Assembly: GCA_017551545.1 (NCBI GenBank)
Contig: JAFZLJ010000119.1
Coordinates: 1 to 64,000, forward strand
Origin: Treponema sp.
GTDB lineage: Bacteria > Spirochaetota > Spirochaetia > Treponematales > Treponemataceae
DNA: 64,000 nucleotides
Reading direction: 5' to 3'
The notes beneath the pieces were generated by a model that saw nothing but the letters and a program-made list of their open reading frames with translations, did not search any database and had not been told where the DNA came from. A program made the translations under genes and the position numbers. Positions 26,492 to 34,386 of this stretch are shown here, piece after piece (position 1 is the first letter of the stretch; each line of letters opens with the position of its first letter).

Positions 26492-28270
26492 ATGCATTAC
26501 AAAAATTTTAAGACAGTTCTTTATTGTGTAGCAGGCTGGGTAAATCATGTAACAGAAGAGCAGCTTCGTAAGGAAGCAGAGTTTTTCCAGAAATATGTTG
26601 GAGTTGATAAGATTTATCTTGAAACTTTCCGCGATGAGTTTTCAAAAAAAGAACAGCTTGAGCTTGTAAAGCGTGTTATGAAAGATTACGGAATTGAAGT
26701 TTCAGGTGGAATTACAACTGTCTGCCCTGACCAGAATGAGTCTGACAAAAAACGCCAGCGACTTTTTAGCACCATGTGCTATTGCAATGAACCTATGCGC
26801 GAGCTTACAAAAAAGGTTTCTGAATATACCGCCGGAATGTTTGATGAATTTATAATCGACGACTTTTTCTTTACACAGTGTATGTGCGAAGATTGTGTGC
26901 GCGAAAAAGGAAACCGCTCGTGGTCTGAATTCCGTCTGGCTAAGATGATGGAAGTTTCGCGTGAACTTATAATCGGGCCTGCAAAAAAGGTGAACCCTAA
27001 TGTAAAGATAATCATCAAATATCCTAACTGGCGCGAAAGCTATCATGAAACAGGCTATAACCCTGGTGAGCAGCGCGAGATTTTTGATTACATTTATACC
27101 GGAACAGAAACAAGACACGGAGCTTTGCAGGATCAGCATTTGCCTCGTTACTTAAGCTATTCTCTTATGCGCTATATGGACAGTGTTGCACCGGGAAGAA
27201 ACGGCGGTGGATGGTTTGATCCGTTTGACTGCGACAGACTGGACACTTACCTTGAGCAGGCTTATCTTACTGCCTTTGCAAAACCAAAAGAAATGATGAT
27301 GTTCTGCTGGCCTTCACTGGCAGAGGACAAGCGTGCAACTCCACTTGGCTTTATGTATAAAAAGCTTGATAGAATTCTGGGACAGGTAGGAAAGCCTGAA
27401 GGTCTTAAGGTTTATATTCCTTTTAATTCACAGGGTGAAGATCACATTGAAGATTACCTTGGAATGGTTGGAGTTCCTATGGACCCGACTTGTGATTTCC
27501 CGGCATTTACTGAAGGTGTAAAAAACAAAGTTCTTGTAACTGCGGCTGCTCTTAAAGATGAAAAGATTGTTGGAAAAATAAAAGACTATGTTGCAGCCGG
27601 TGGACACGTAATTGCAACTTCCGGCTTTATGATTGGAGCACTTAAAAAGTATCCTGAAATTTCTGAACTAACGAGCGTTAGTTACAACGACCGCGTTCTT
27701 ACAGCAGATGAATTCCAGAGCCCTTCTTCAATTGGATTTGGTAAGGAATATATAAAGAGCAGGGGAGCAATTACTTTCCCGCTGCTTGAACATCGCAACA
27801 ACGCAACCTGGTCGCTTATGAATGCAGGCCACGGTGAATATCATGAAAGCATTTTGTGTTATGACACATACGGTAAGGGAAGGCTGACAACGTTAGTGCT
27901 TCCTGATATGCCAAGTAAGATTTATGAGATGCCTGCACAGGCGTTGGCAGCAATCCGCCAGGAGCTTGCAGTAAGCGATATCTGGATTGACGGGCCTGCA
28001 GGTGTTTCTCTGTTTACTTATGACAATAAAACATTTGGTTTGTATGCCTACACCTGGGATGGATGCACACCTATGGAATTTACTGTTTACATTAAAGGCG
28101 AACACAAAACTCTTAAACGAATTGCAGATTCTGATACACCTTCTCCTTGGAAGAATTTCCCGATTCCTGCTAAGAGTACCCATCCTCTGGATTTCAGAAC
28201 AAAAGAAGTTGTTACAGAATTCCACGTAAGAGTTATTCCCGGGGATTTTGACTTTTTTGAAATAGAATAG
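26492..28270 (+). CDS. Glycosidase-like TIM-barrel protein of unknown specificity
   Basis: Cytoplasmic protein of 592 residues. The first 350 residues look like a (beta/alpha)8 barrel of a glycoside-hydrolase type (GVDKIYLETFRDEF; FDEFIIDDFFFTQCMCEDCVREKG with acidic residues at a strand end; YNPGEQREIFDYIYTGTETR). Residues 350-470 look like a Rossmann-like glutamine-amidotransferase or trimerisation domain (VLVTAAALKDEKIVGKIKDYVAAGGHVIATSG). The C-terminus is beta-rich. Catalytic residues cannot be assigned. An 18-base palindrome (27666-27683) shared with 2704-2721 is translated within it. Confidence 0.6.
   Translation: MHYKNFKTVLYCVAGWVNHVTEEQLRKEAEFFQKYVGVDKIYLETFRDEFSKKEQLELVKRVMKDYGIEVSGGITTVCPDQNESDKKRQRLFSTMCYCNEPMRELTKKVSEYTAGMFDEFIIDDFFFTQCMCEDCVREKGNRSWSEFRLAKMMEVSRELIIGPAKKVNPNVKIIIKYPNWRESYHETGYNPGEQREIFDYIYTGTETRHGALQDQHLPRYLSYSLMRYMDSVAPGRNGGGWFDPFDCDRLDTYLEQAYLTAFAKPKEMMMFCWPSLAEDKRATPLGFMYKKLDRILGQVGKPEGLKVYIPFNSQGEDHIEDYLGMVGVPMDPTCDFPAFTEGVKNKVLVTAAALKDEKIVGKIKDYVAAGGHVIATSGFMIGALKKYPEISELTSVSYNDRVLTADEFQSPSSIGFGKEYIKSRGAITFPLLEHRNNATWSLMNAGHGEYHESILCYDTYGKGRLTTLVLPDMPSKIYEMPAQALAAIRQELAVSDIWIDGPAGVSLFTYDNKTFGLYAYTWDGCTPMEFTVYIKGEHKTLKRIADSDTPSPWKNFPIPAKSTHPLDFRTKEVVTEFHVRVIPGDFDFFEIE
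27666..27683. repeat. Short palindrome inside a coding gene
   Basis: AACTAACGAGCGTTAGTT, identical to the intergenic copy at 2704-2721. Here it is read in frame as part of a surface-like ELTSVSYN segment. Confidence 0.8.
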
Positions 28271-28273
28271 CCA

Positions 28274-28356
28274 CGTCATTGCGAGCCGAAGGCGTGGCAA
28301 TCCATTTTGAAAATTGAATCTTGTTACTGGATTGCCTCGCTTCGCTCGCAATGACG
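28274..28356. repeat. Repeat B inverted pair
   Basis: B units at 28274-28304 and, inverted, 28328-28356, between the convergent glycosidase-like gene and uvrD/pcrA. The pair can fold as a long hairpin and may act as a bidirectional transcription barrier. Confidence 0.85.
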
Positions 28357-28365
28357 AGATTAGGG

Positions 28366-30738
28366 TTAGTTGATTTTTTTCAAAGGAGCTTTGAAGCTCA
28401 TTTTGCGAGGGGTTTCTATCTTTTCAAATTTGATTGTGTAGGTTGCGGCGTTGCGGTCAATTGAAACGACTGTACCGCGGCCCATAATTTTATGTTCAAC
28501 AAGGTCGCCTTCTTGCAGAGTCGAGAGGGCTGATTTTTTTTCGAGCGCAGAGTCTGACTCTTTTATGTACATGCGTGTTTTTGTTACAAGCTGCGGCGGG
28601 AGTTCTACCTCGTAATTTAGCAATGGCTTGTCTATGTCAAAAATAAATCGTGAAGGGTAACGGCCGCCTGCGTGTGTGCTGAAGCCTTCTGCTTCTGAAA
28701 GGAACAGCAATTTTTGTGCACGGGTAACTGCTACAAAAGCAAGGCGTCGTTCTTCTTCCATGGCTTTGAGGCTGTCTACCTTTGAGCTTGGGAACATGTT
28801 TTCGTTGAGTCCCACAATAAATACAACAGGGAACTCAAGACCTTTTGCTGTGTGGATTGTCATGAGTCGTACAGCATTTTTGTGTGCAGTGATGTCTGCG
28901 TTTGTATAAAGGGCAGCATGGGCAAGATAATTTTCCAAAGTGCATTCTTCGCCGCAAGAGGTTTCGTATTCGTAGATTGACTGCTTGAGCTCTGCAAGGT
29001 TGTCTAAGCGCTCCTGGCTTCCTTCTGTGCGCAGGGCTTTTTCGTAACCGCTTTTGTTCATTACATGACTGAATAATTCCGAGATCTGCATTTTGGAATA
29101 AGTGCCGGCAAAGCCTTCTATGAGGTCTATGAATTCCTGAGCCTTTGTGTTTGCAAAAAGCTCGTCGCCAACTTTCATTTTGAGGGCTTCGTAAAGAGAG
29201 CCGCCCTGCTGATCTACATATTCTTTGAGTGCTTTAATTCGCCTTTCTCCGATGTTTCTTTTTGGCTGATTTACTATTCGCAAAAATGAAAGGTCGTCCT
29301 TGTAAGCTATCATTCGAAGATAGGAAAGAGAATCTTTTATTTCTGCGCGGTCAAAAAACGGAACGCCTGAGTTTAAGGTGTAGGCAATTTTTTCGCGCTG
29401 GAAAACTTCTTCGATTGTGCGGCTGATGTAGTGGGCACGGTATAATATTGCAATGTCTGATGGAGAGTATGCATACTTGTGCGGCCCTTCGACAGGCTCA
29501 GGGACCCCAAGGTTGCCTGCGGTCCCTGAGATTGTCGAAGGGCCTTCTGTTAATTGCCTTATTTTATCTACCAATGCCTCTGCTTCTTCTTCTGCTGACT
29601 TTGCGTGGAAGTAAGAAGGGAGCGGGGTTTTAGGGGCAGAGCCCCTAGGCGAAGGGGTAGCGAACAACGCAGTGTGAGCGAGGGGAAGATACGCTTCGCT
29701 AACGAGTTTTGTTTCCGATTTTTGATTTATCGGAGAACAAAACTCGCTTCCCCCTCCTAGGTTACCCGGAACTAACTCTTTCTTAATTCGGTTCCTGTTT
29801 TTATCAATAAGACTATTTGCGGCATCGAGAATTGGTTTTGTGCTGCGGTAGTTTTTGTCCATGATGATTGTCTGAACGCCCGGAAAACTTTTGTCGAAGT
29901 CCAGAAGGTAACGGATGTCGGCACCGCGCCAGGTATAGATTGTCTGGTCAGGATCGCCTACTACAAAAAGATTGTTGTGGTAAGGGCAGAGGGCCTTCAT
30001 GAGCTCGTACTGAATAAAGTCTATATCCTGGAACTCATCGATCATTATGTATTCAAGACGCTCCTGCCACTTCTGACGGATTTCGTCGTTTGTCTGAAAA
30101 ATGTAGAGCACGAACTTGAGAAGGTCGTTGTAGTCAAGGCCGAAGCACTTTTTTTCCTGATAGAGATAACCGTAAAAAATAATGTCATCTGGCTTGGTGG
30201 CAGCAAGGTACTTCTGATGGATTTCGTCGAGCGTCATGCGGATAAGGTCTTCATAATAATGAGGCTCTTTAAAAAGCTTTTTGATTTCTATCATGTCGCG
30301 GGCTGCAGAAAAAGTCATCTGCCGCAGTGTAAGGCCTCGCTCTTCGTAAATAATCTGGAGCATTGCATCTATGTCGGAATTGTCCAGAACAAGAAAACTT
30401 TTTGGATAGCTTACGGCATGAGAATCTTCCTGAAGCACGCTTACACAAAATCCGTGGAACGTAGAAATGTAACCTGTGTCGTTGTCGCCTGTGAGCTTAC
30501 GGATTCGGTTTCGCATTTCGGCAGCGGCTTTATTTGTAAAAGTAACGCAAAGGATGTGAGAAGGAAGAATGCCAACTTCGTTTACAAGATATGCAAAGCG
30601 GTGGGTGAGGGCGCGGGTTTTTCCTGAACCGGCTCCTGCAATTACACGGACATAACCTTCTGTTGTTGTGACTGCAGCTCGTTGCTCGGGGTTGAGGTTT
30701 TCGAGAATGTCTGTCTGGAGGTCGTCCTGTTGTTGCAT
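28366..30738 (-). CDS. UvrD/PcrA-family DNA helicase with two repeat-derived insertions
   Basis: ATP-dependent 3'-5' helicase of superfamily 1, for repair and replication conflicts; 790 residues. Motifs: LNPEQRAAV (Q motif), AGAGSGKTRALTHR (Walker A), FTNKAAAEMRNRI, IDEFQDID (Walker B), GDPDQTIYTWRGAD, LMTIHTAKGLEFPVVFIVGL and VAVTRAQKLL. The C-terminus, GDLVEHKIMGRGTVVSID, is the PcrA-type RNA-polymerase-binding tudor-like end. Between motifs III and IV, residues about 327-376 and 399-419 come from repeat sequence, including VPEPVEGP from an A unit. Both keep the frame. Leaderless start after TATACT. Symbol pcrA or uvrD cannot be decided. Confidence 0.92.
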   Translation of the reverse strand: MQQQDDLQTDILENLNPEQRAAVTTTEGYVRVIAGAGSGKTRALTHRFAYLVNEVGILPSHILCVTFTNKAAAEMRNRIRKLTGDNDTGYISTFHGFCVSVLQEDSHAVSYPKSFLVLDNSDIDAMLQIIYEERGLTLRQMTFSAARDMIEIKKLFKEPHYYEDLIRMTLDEIHQKYLAATKPDDIIFYGYLYQEKKCFGLDYNDLLKFVLYIFQTNDEIRQKWQERLEYIMIDEFQDIDFIQYELMKALCPYHNNLFVVGDPDQTIYTWRGADIRYLLDFDKSFPGVQTIIMDKNYRSTKPILDAANSLIDKNRNRIKKELVPGNLGGGSEFCSPINQKSETKLVSEAYLPLAHTALFATPSPRGSAPKTPLPSYFHAKSAEEEAEALVDKIRQLTEGPSTISGTAGNLGVPEPVEGPHKYAYSPSDIAILYRAHYISRTIEEVFQREKIAYTLNSGVPFFDRAEIKDSLSYLRMIAYKDDLSFLRIVNQPKRNIGERRIKALKEYVDQQGGSLYEALKMKVGDELFANTKAQEFIDLIEGFAGTYSKMQISELFSHVMNKSGYEKALRTEGSQERLDNLAELKQSIYEYETSCGEECTLENYLAHAALYTNADITAHKNAVRLMTIHTAKGLEFPVVFIVGLNENMFPSSKVDSLKAMEEERRLAFVAVTRAQKLLFLSEAEGFSTHAGGRYPSRFIFDIDKPLLNYEVELPPQLVTKTRMYIKESDSALEKKSALSTLQEGDLVEHKIMGRGTVVSIDRNAATYTIKFEKIETPRKMSFKAPLKKIN
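29483..29544. repeat. Repeat A inverted pair inside the helicase gene
   Basis: Two facing A units separated by about 10 bases, translated within the UvrD/PcrA-like protein (residues about 399-419). Confidence 0.85.
29610..29760. repeat. Second insertion in the helicase gene, with a long hairpin
   Basis: GC-rich stretch with internal palindromes: GGGGCAGAGCCCC near 29632, and an inverted repeat at 29703-29746 with arms of about 18 bases (CGAGTTTTGTT ... AACAAAACTCG). It encodes a low-complexity segment (SPRGSAPKTPLPSYF) that family members are not expected to have. It resembles a small non-autonomous mobile element. Confidence 0.65.
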
Positions 30739-30744
30739 ATGTTT

Positions 30745-30750
30745 AGTATA
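30745..30750 (-). promoter_or_regulatory. -10 element of a probable leaderless promoter (helicase gene)
   Basis: TATACT on the minus strand, 6 bases before the ATG at 30738, with no Shine-Dalgarno sequence. Confidence 0.6.
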
Positions 30751-30774
30751 AATGAAATGTCATGGATTTTCTAC

Positions 30775-30802
30775 TTGACTTTTAGCGTAGACACAGTAGA
30801 AT
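30775..30802 (+). promoter_or_regulatory. Promoter giving a probable leaderless HD-GYP mRNA
   Basis: TTGACT at 30775-30780, 16-base spacer, TAGAAT at 30797-30802, then 6 bases to the ATG at 30809. Both promoter boxes are good and no ribosome-binding site exists. Confidence 0.7.
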
Positions 30803-30808
30803 TTTCTT

Positions 30809-31711
30809 ATGTTCTGGATTGGACAGGCGCTCATTCTTCTGGGCTTTATTTTTCAGATTTGCAATCTCATTATTGATGTAAGGTTTATTCTTTACAAAAG
30901 GAATTCTATTACAGAAGGAAAAACGCATAACCAGTTTCTTGATTTTTTAATTCTGGGAATGGTCTGTCTTTTCTGTGTTGTTTATCTGATTATTCTTTTT
31001 GCAAAAATACAATCTATCTGGGTGGGCATTCTTCTTTTTGCGGGAGCTTGTTTTGTAACAACAGTTCTGCTTTGGATTTACACTCTCACTAAGGGAATCC
31101 GCGATTCTGCTTTTTCTATTTCTAAAACTTTGATTGGAATTGTAGAAGCCCGCGATCCTAACCTGAATGGTCACAGTCTTCATGTTCAGGAGCTGGCGCT
31201 GCTTATTTATAAATATCTGCCGGCGGGAATGCATAAGGGAATCAGTGCTGAAAATCTTAAGTATGCGGCTCTTTTTCATGATGTGGGCAAGCTTGGTATT
31301 CCTGAAGCAATTTTGAATAAACCCGGAAAGCTTGATGATGAAGAATGGATTTTGATGCGTCGTCATCCTGAAATTTCTGTGAAGATTCTGGAACCGCTTT
31401 CTTCTTTTGATTACATTCGTAACTGGATTTTGTATCATCATGAGCGCGTGGACGGAAAGGGATATCTGAAGATTCCTGTAAAAGAGATTCCTATGGCAGC
31501 TCGAATCATCAGTGTGGCAGATACTTATTCTGCTATTACAATGGCGCGTTCTTATAAACCTGGCAAGAGCTACGACGAAGCAATTGCTATTATAAAGGAT
31601 GTTGCCGGAAGTCAGCTTGATAAAGAAATTGTGGATATTTTCTGTTCTATTCCAAGAAAGGAAGTGGAGGATTGTATATGTCGGATTCAAATGCAAAACC
31701 AGGAGCTGTAA
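30809..31711 (+). CDS. Membrane-anchored HD-GYP phosphodiesterase
   Basis: The 300-residue protein has three or four N-terminal membrane helices (residues 2-105) followed by an HD-GYP domain expected to hydrolyse cyclic di-GMP. Seen: GHSLHVQELALLIYK, AALFHDVGKLGIPEAILNKPGKL (the HD pair), MRRHPEISVKIL, YHHERVDGKGYL and ISVADTYSAIT. The GYP triad reads GYL, a small deviation. It is divergent from the helicase gene and overlaps the next gene by 34 bases. Confidence 0.9.
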   Translation: MFWIGQALILLGFIFQICNLIIDVRFILYKRNSITEGKTHNQFLDFLILGMVCLFCVVYLIILFAKIQSIWVGILLFAGACFVTTVLLWIYTLTKGIRDSAFSISKTLIGIVEARDPNLNGHSLHVQELALLIYKYLPAGMHKGISAENLKYAALFHDVGKLGIPEAILNKPGKLDDEEWILMRRHPEISVKILEPLSSFDYIRNWILYHHERVDGKGYLKIPVKEIPMAARIISVADTYSAITMARSYKPGKSYDEAIAIIKDVAGSQLDKEIVDIFCSIPRKEVEDCICRIQMQNQEL

Positions 31712-32223
31712 GTCAGGCTTTGGATGATTTTTCTAAAAAGTTCGCACGTTTTGCTGCAGACCCTCAGGCTGTTGAAGGGCTGAAGGTTGAATCTCCGCTT
31801 AAGTCTCTGCAGGACCAGATAAACGAACGTGAGTCGGAACGGGCCTCTGTTTTGCGCCGCCAGTTTCTGGAATATGTAAGTCCTTTGACTTCTGATATTG
31901 AAGATGATGAAGAGGCGCTTCTTAAGGCTTATAAATTGTACTGCCAGGTTGTGGAACTGAACGAAACAGCAGGAGATGCCGGAACTCATTTGCGTGATTT
32001 TTCTGTGACAAGTCCGCTTTGTCGTAAGAGTGAATATACTGGTGGCGGTGACGGGCGTTTTTGTTTTTTACGCCTTTGGTTTGCAGCAACTAACCCCGAT
32101 GCACTTTTTATGCCTGTGATGGAACAGGATGCTAACGGAAACTGGTATCTTAGTTTTGTGGAAAAAGAAATGTGGAAGCCAACGCTTCTGGAACGAGAAA
32201 TTATGCAGATTGTCGGGGAATGA
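31678..32223 (+). CDS. Conserved hypothetical protein, 181 residues
   Basis: No known family recognised. The protein is acidic, with a helical, charged first half (SPLKSLQDQINERESERASVLRRQFLEYV) and a second half with aromatic strands (GRFCFLRLWFAATNPDALFMPVMEQD). No signal peptide or membrane helix. The start at 31678 is chosen because GGAGG sits 7 bases upstream; it lies inside the end of the HD-GYP gene, so the two are translationally coupled and may work together. Confidence 0.7.
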   Translation: MSDSNAKPGAVSQALDDFSKKFARFAADPQAVEGLKVESPLKSLQDQINERESERASVLRRQFLEYVSPLTSDIEDDEEALLKAYKLYCQVVELNETAGDAGTHLRDFSVTSPLCRKSEYTGGGDGRFCFLRLWFAATNPDALFMPVMEQDANGNWYLSFVEKEMWKPTLLEREIMQIVGE

Positions 32224-32243
32224 ACTGCGGGTAAAGGGTGCCC

Positions 32244-32271
32244 TTGACAAAAAAGGTCCAACTCATTAAAT
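32244..32271 (+). promoter_or_regulatory. Promoter of the aroF operon
   Basis: TTGACA at 32244-32249, 16-base spacer, TTAAAT at 32266-32271. Transcription would start near 32278, just ahead of the leader peptide ribosome-binding site. Confidence 0.6.
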
Positions 32272-32295
32272 TGATTTTAACTTTTGGAGACAAAA

Positions 32296-32367
32296 TTGAA
32301 AGGTAACTTTTATTACGGCGCATATTATTATTACTCTTATTATGCTACAGGCAAGGGCAGTAAGTAA
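32296..32367 (+). CDS. Tyrosine-rich leader peptide of the aroF attenuator
   Basis: Short gene of 23 codons plus TAA. It starts with TTG, 5 bases after a GGAGA site at 32286-32290. Eight of the 23 codons are Tyr (codons 6, 7, 10-13, 15, 16) and codon 5 is Phe. A rho-independent terminator follows 37 bases later, directly before the aroF ribosome-binding site. This is the classical arrangement for ribosome-mediated attenuation: when charged tRNA-Tyr is scarce, the stalled ribosome favours an antiterminator and DAHP synthase is made. The reading frame and terminator are seen; the mechanism is inferred by analogy to pheA/his/trp leaders. Confidence 0.82.
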   Translation: MKGNFYYGAYYYYSYYATGKGSK

Positions 32368-32437
32368 TTTGTGCAATAAATGTTACTAAACATTGAATAT
32401 AACAACCGCACGGATTACTTCCGCGCGGTTTTTTTTT
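32362..32437 (+). terminator. Intrinsic terminator / antiterminator upstream of aroF
   Basis: Terminator stem of 11 bases with one mismatch (AACCGCACGGA at 32404-32414, TCCGCGCGGTT at 32420-32430), loop TTACT, followed by nine T residues (32429-32437). An alternative pairing is visible: AAGTAAT (32362-32368, at the leader stop codon) is the exact complement of ATTACTT (32414-32420), which would open the base and loop of the terminator. A smaller hairpin AATGTT/AACATT (32379-32394) lies between. Confidence 0.85.
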
Positions 32438-32449
32438 GGAGGAAACAAC

Positions 32450-33448
32450 ATGATAGCAGTACTTAAATCGGGTGTAACTCACGAGCAGATTGACAATCTT
32501 ATTGAATGGTTCAAGTCGCAGGGACTTAAAGTTCATCTTTCAGAAGGTGATTATAAAACTATTCTTGGTTTGATAGGTGATACTACAAAGATTGATATTG
32601 ATCTGCTTAAAGGTCTTGATATTATTGAATCGGTAACTCGCATTACAGAGCCGTTCAAAAAGGCAAACAGAAAGTTTCATCCGGAAGATACAGTTGTTGA
32701 TGTAAGCGGCGTAAAAATTGGCGGCGGAAACTTTGCTTTTATTGCAGGCCCTTGTTCTGTAGAAAGCCGCGATCAGATTATTGAAGTTGCACAGGCTGTT
32801 AAGGCAAGCGGTGCAAAGTTGCTTCGTGGTGGTGCTTTTAAGCCTCGTACTTCTCCTTATGATTTCCAGGGACTTAAAGCTGAAGGATTGGAATTGCTGC
32901 TTGAGGCTAAGAAGGCAACCGGTATGCCAATTGTTACAGAAATCATGAGCCCTGCCCATATTCCTCTTTTTGAAAATGTAGATTTGATTCAGGTTGGTGC
33001 ACGCAACATGCAGAACTTTGAACTTCTTAAGGAGCTAGGTAAGATTAACAAACCTATTCTTCTTAAGCGCGGTCTTGCAAACACAATGAAAGAATTCCTT
33101 ATGAGTGCTGAATACATCATGGCCGGTGGAAACGAAAACGTTATTTTGTGCGAGCGCGGAATCAGAACTTACGAAACTTATACACGTAATACGCTGGATC
33201 TGTCGGCTGTGCCAATGCTCCACGAACTAACACATCTTCCAATTATTGTTGACCCTTCTCATGCTACCGGTATTGCACGCATGGTTAAGCCTATGGCTAT
33301 GGCTGCAGCTGCTTGTGGTGCCGACGGAATTATGATTGAAGTTCACAATAATCCTCCTATGGCCTTGTGCGATGGTGCTCAGTCGCTTACTCCTGCTCAG
33401 TTTGATGATGTTGCAAAACGTGTAATGAAGATTCGCGAGGTGATTTAA
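32450..33448 (+). CDS. aroF: 3-Deoxy-D-arabino-heptulosonate-7-phosphate synthase, type I-beta
   Basis: First enzyme of the shikimate pathway, joining PEP and erythrose-4-phosphate. The 332-residue protein has an N-terminal ferredoxin-like/ACT-type regulatory domain (residues 1-70, MIAVLKSGVTHEQIDNLI). In enzymes such as that of Thermotoga this domain gives feedback inhibition by Tyr or Phe. The barrel domain has GPCSVESRDQI, RGGAFKPRTSPYDFQG, IQVGARNMQNFELL, LLKRGLANT and VDPSHATG. The start at 32450 follows GGAGG immediately after the attenuator T-run; a longer frame would run through the terminator. Tyr therefore seems to act both on transcription and on the enzyme. Confidence 0.95.
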   Translation: MIAVLKSGVTHEQIDNLIEWFKSQGLKVHLSEGDYKTILGLIGDTTKIDIDLLKGLDIIESVTRITEPFKKANRKFHPEDTVVDVSGVKIGGGNFAFIAGPCSVESRDQIIEVAQAVKASGAKLLRGGAFKPRTSPYDFQGLKAEGLELLLEAKKATGMPIVTEIMSPAHIPLFENVDLIQVGARNMQNFELLKELGKINKPILLKRGLANTMKEFLMSAEYIMAGGNENVILCERGIRTYETYTRNTLDLSAVPMLHELTHLPIIVDPSHATGIARMVKPMAMAAAACGADGIMIEVHNNPPMALCDGAQSLTPAQFDDVAKRVMKIREVI

Positions 33449-34297
33449 GTGAGTGCAGATAAAGTAAAAACTGTCGGCGTTGTCGGACTTGGTTTGATTG
33501 GTTCCTCTTTTGCAAAGGCTTTTCATGAGTCCGGCTGCAAGGTTTATGCTTACGACGCAGATTCTTCTGTTCTTCTTATGGGAAAGATTGCAGGTTTTGT
33601 AAAGGACGAGCTCACTTCCGACCGCCTTGCTGATTGTGATTTAGTTTTGATTTGTATTTACCCTCAGGGAACAATTGATTACGTAAAGGCAAATGCAGAC
33701 AAGTTTCGTAAGGGTGGACTTGTTATGGACACTGGTGGAATTAAGCGCCCAGTTTGTGAAGCCTGTTTTAAGATTGCAAAGAAGAGCGGATTTGTTTTTG
33801 TTGGAACACATCCTATGGCCGGTAATAAATATTCGGGAATGAAGCATTCACGTGGTTCACTTTTTAAGGGTGCACCGCTTGTTATTGTTCCGCCAAGCTT
33901 TGATGATATGAAGTTGATTGACCGTGTTAAAGCTGCCATGGCTCCTGCTGAGTTTGGAAGCTTTATGCTTTCTCATGCAGACAAGCACGACCAGATGATT
34001 GCCTTTACTTCGCAGCTTGCACATGTTGTTTCTAACGCTTATGTAAAAAGTCCTACAGCAAAGGAGCACCACGGATTTTCTGCTGGCAGCTATAAGGATT
34101 TGACTCGTGTAGCCTGGCTTAATTCACAGATGTGGTCAGAGCTCTTTTTGGAAAACAAAGACAATTTAATGAACGAAATTGACAGCCTGATTGGTGAACT
34201 CAAAAAATATAAAGATGCAATGCAGAAGGATGACAGGGAAGGGCTGCAGAAGCTTTTGCAGGAAGGAAGCGACCGAAAAGCAGAATTGGATGGTTAA
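33449..34297 (+). CDS. tyrA: Prephenate dehydrogenase
   Basis: Oxidative decarboxylation of prephenate to 4-hydroxyphenylpyruvate in tyrosine synthesis; 282 residues. Seen: N-terminal Rossmann GVVGLGLIGSSFAKAF, DTGGIKRPVCEA, FVGTHPMAGNKYSG and HDQMIAFTSQLAHVVSNA, all diagnostic for TyrA. GTG start directly after the aroF stop, with GAGG inside aroF. Placing tyrA under a Tyr-rich attenuator fits its role. Confidence 0.95.
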   Translation: MSADKVKTVGVVGLGLIGSSFAKAFHESGCKVYAYDADSSVLLMGKIAGFVKDELTSDRLADCDLVLICIYPQGTIDYVKANADKFRKGGLVMDTGGIKRPVCEACFKIAKKSGFVFVGTHPMAGNKYSGMKHSRGSLFKGAPLVIVPPSFDDMKLIDRVKAAMAPAEFGSFMLSHADKHDQMIAFTSQLAHVVSNAYVKSPTAKEHHGFSAGSYKDLTRVAWLNSQMWSELFLENKDNLMNEIDSLIGELKKYKDAMQKDDREGLQKLLQEGSDRKAELDG

Positions 34298-34298
34298 G

Positions 34299-34366
34299 CG
34301 TGGATTGCTTCGCCTTCGGCTCGCAATGACATGTCATTGCGAGGAGCGCAGCGACGTGGCAATCCA
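34299..34366. repeat. Repeat B inverted pair
   Basis: Two B units arranged tail to tail between tyrA and aroB, inside the operon, leaving only a short stretch with the aroB ribosome-binding site. Confidence 0.85.
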
Positions 34367-34386
34367 GAATTGGAAGGAATAAACTT

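Noticed and set aside
32393..32449. Upstream in-frame TTG as the aroF start
   Set aside because: It would translate through the terminator stem and T-run. The ATG at 32450 has an ideal GGAGG and fits the family N-terminus.
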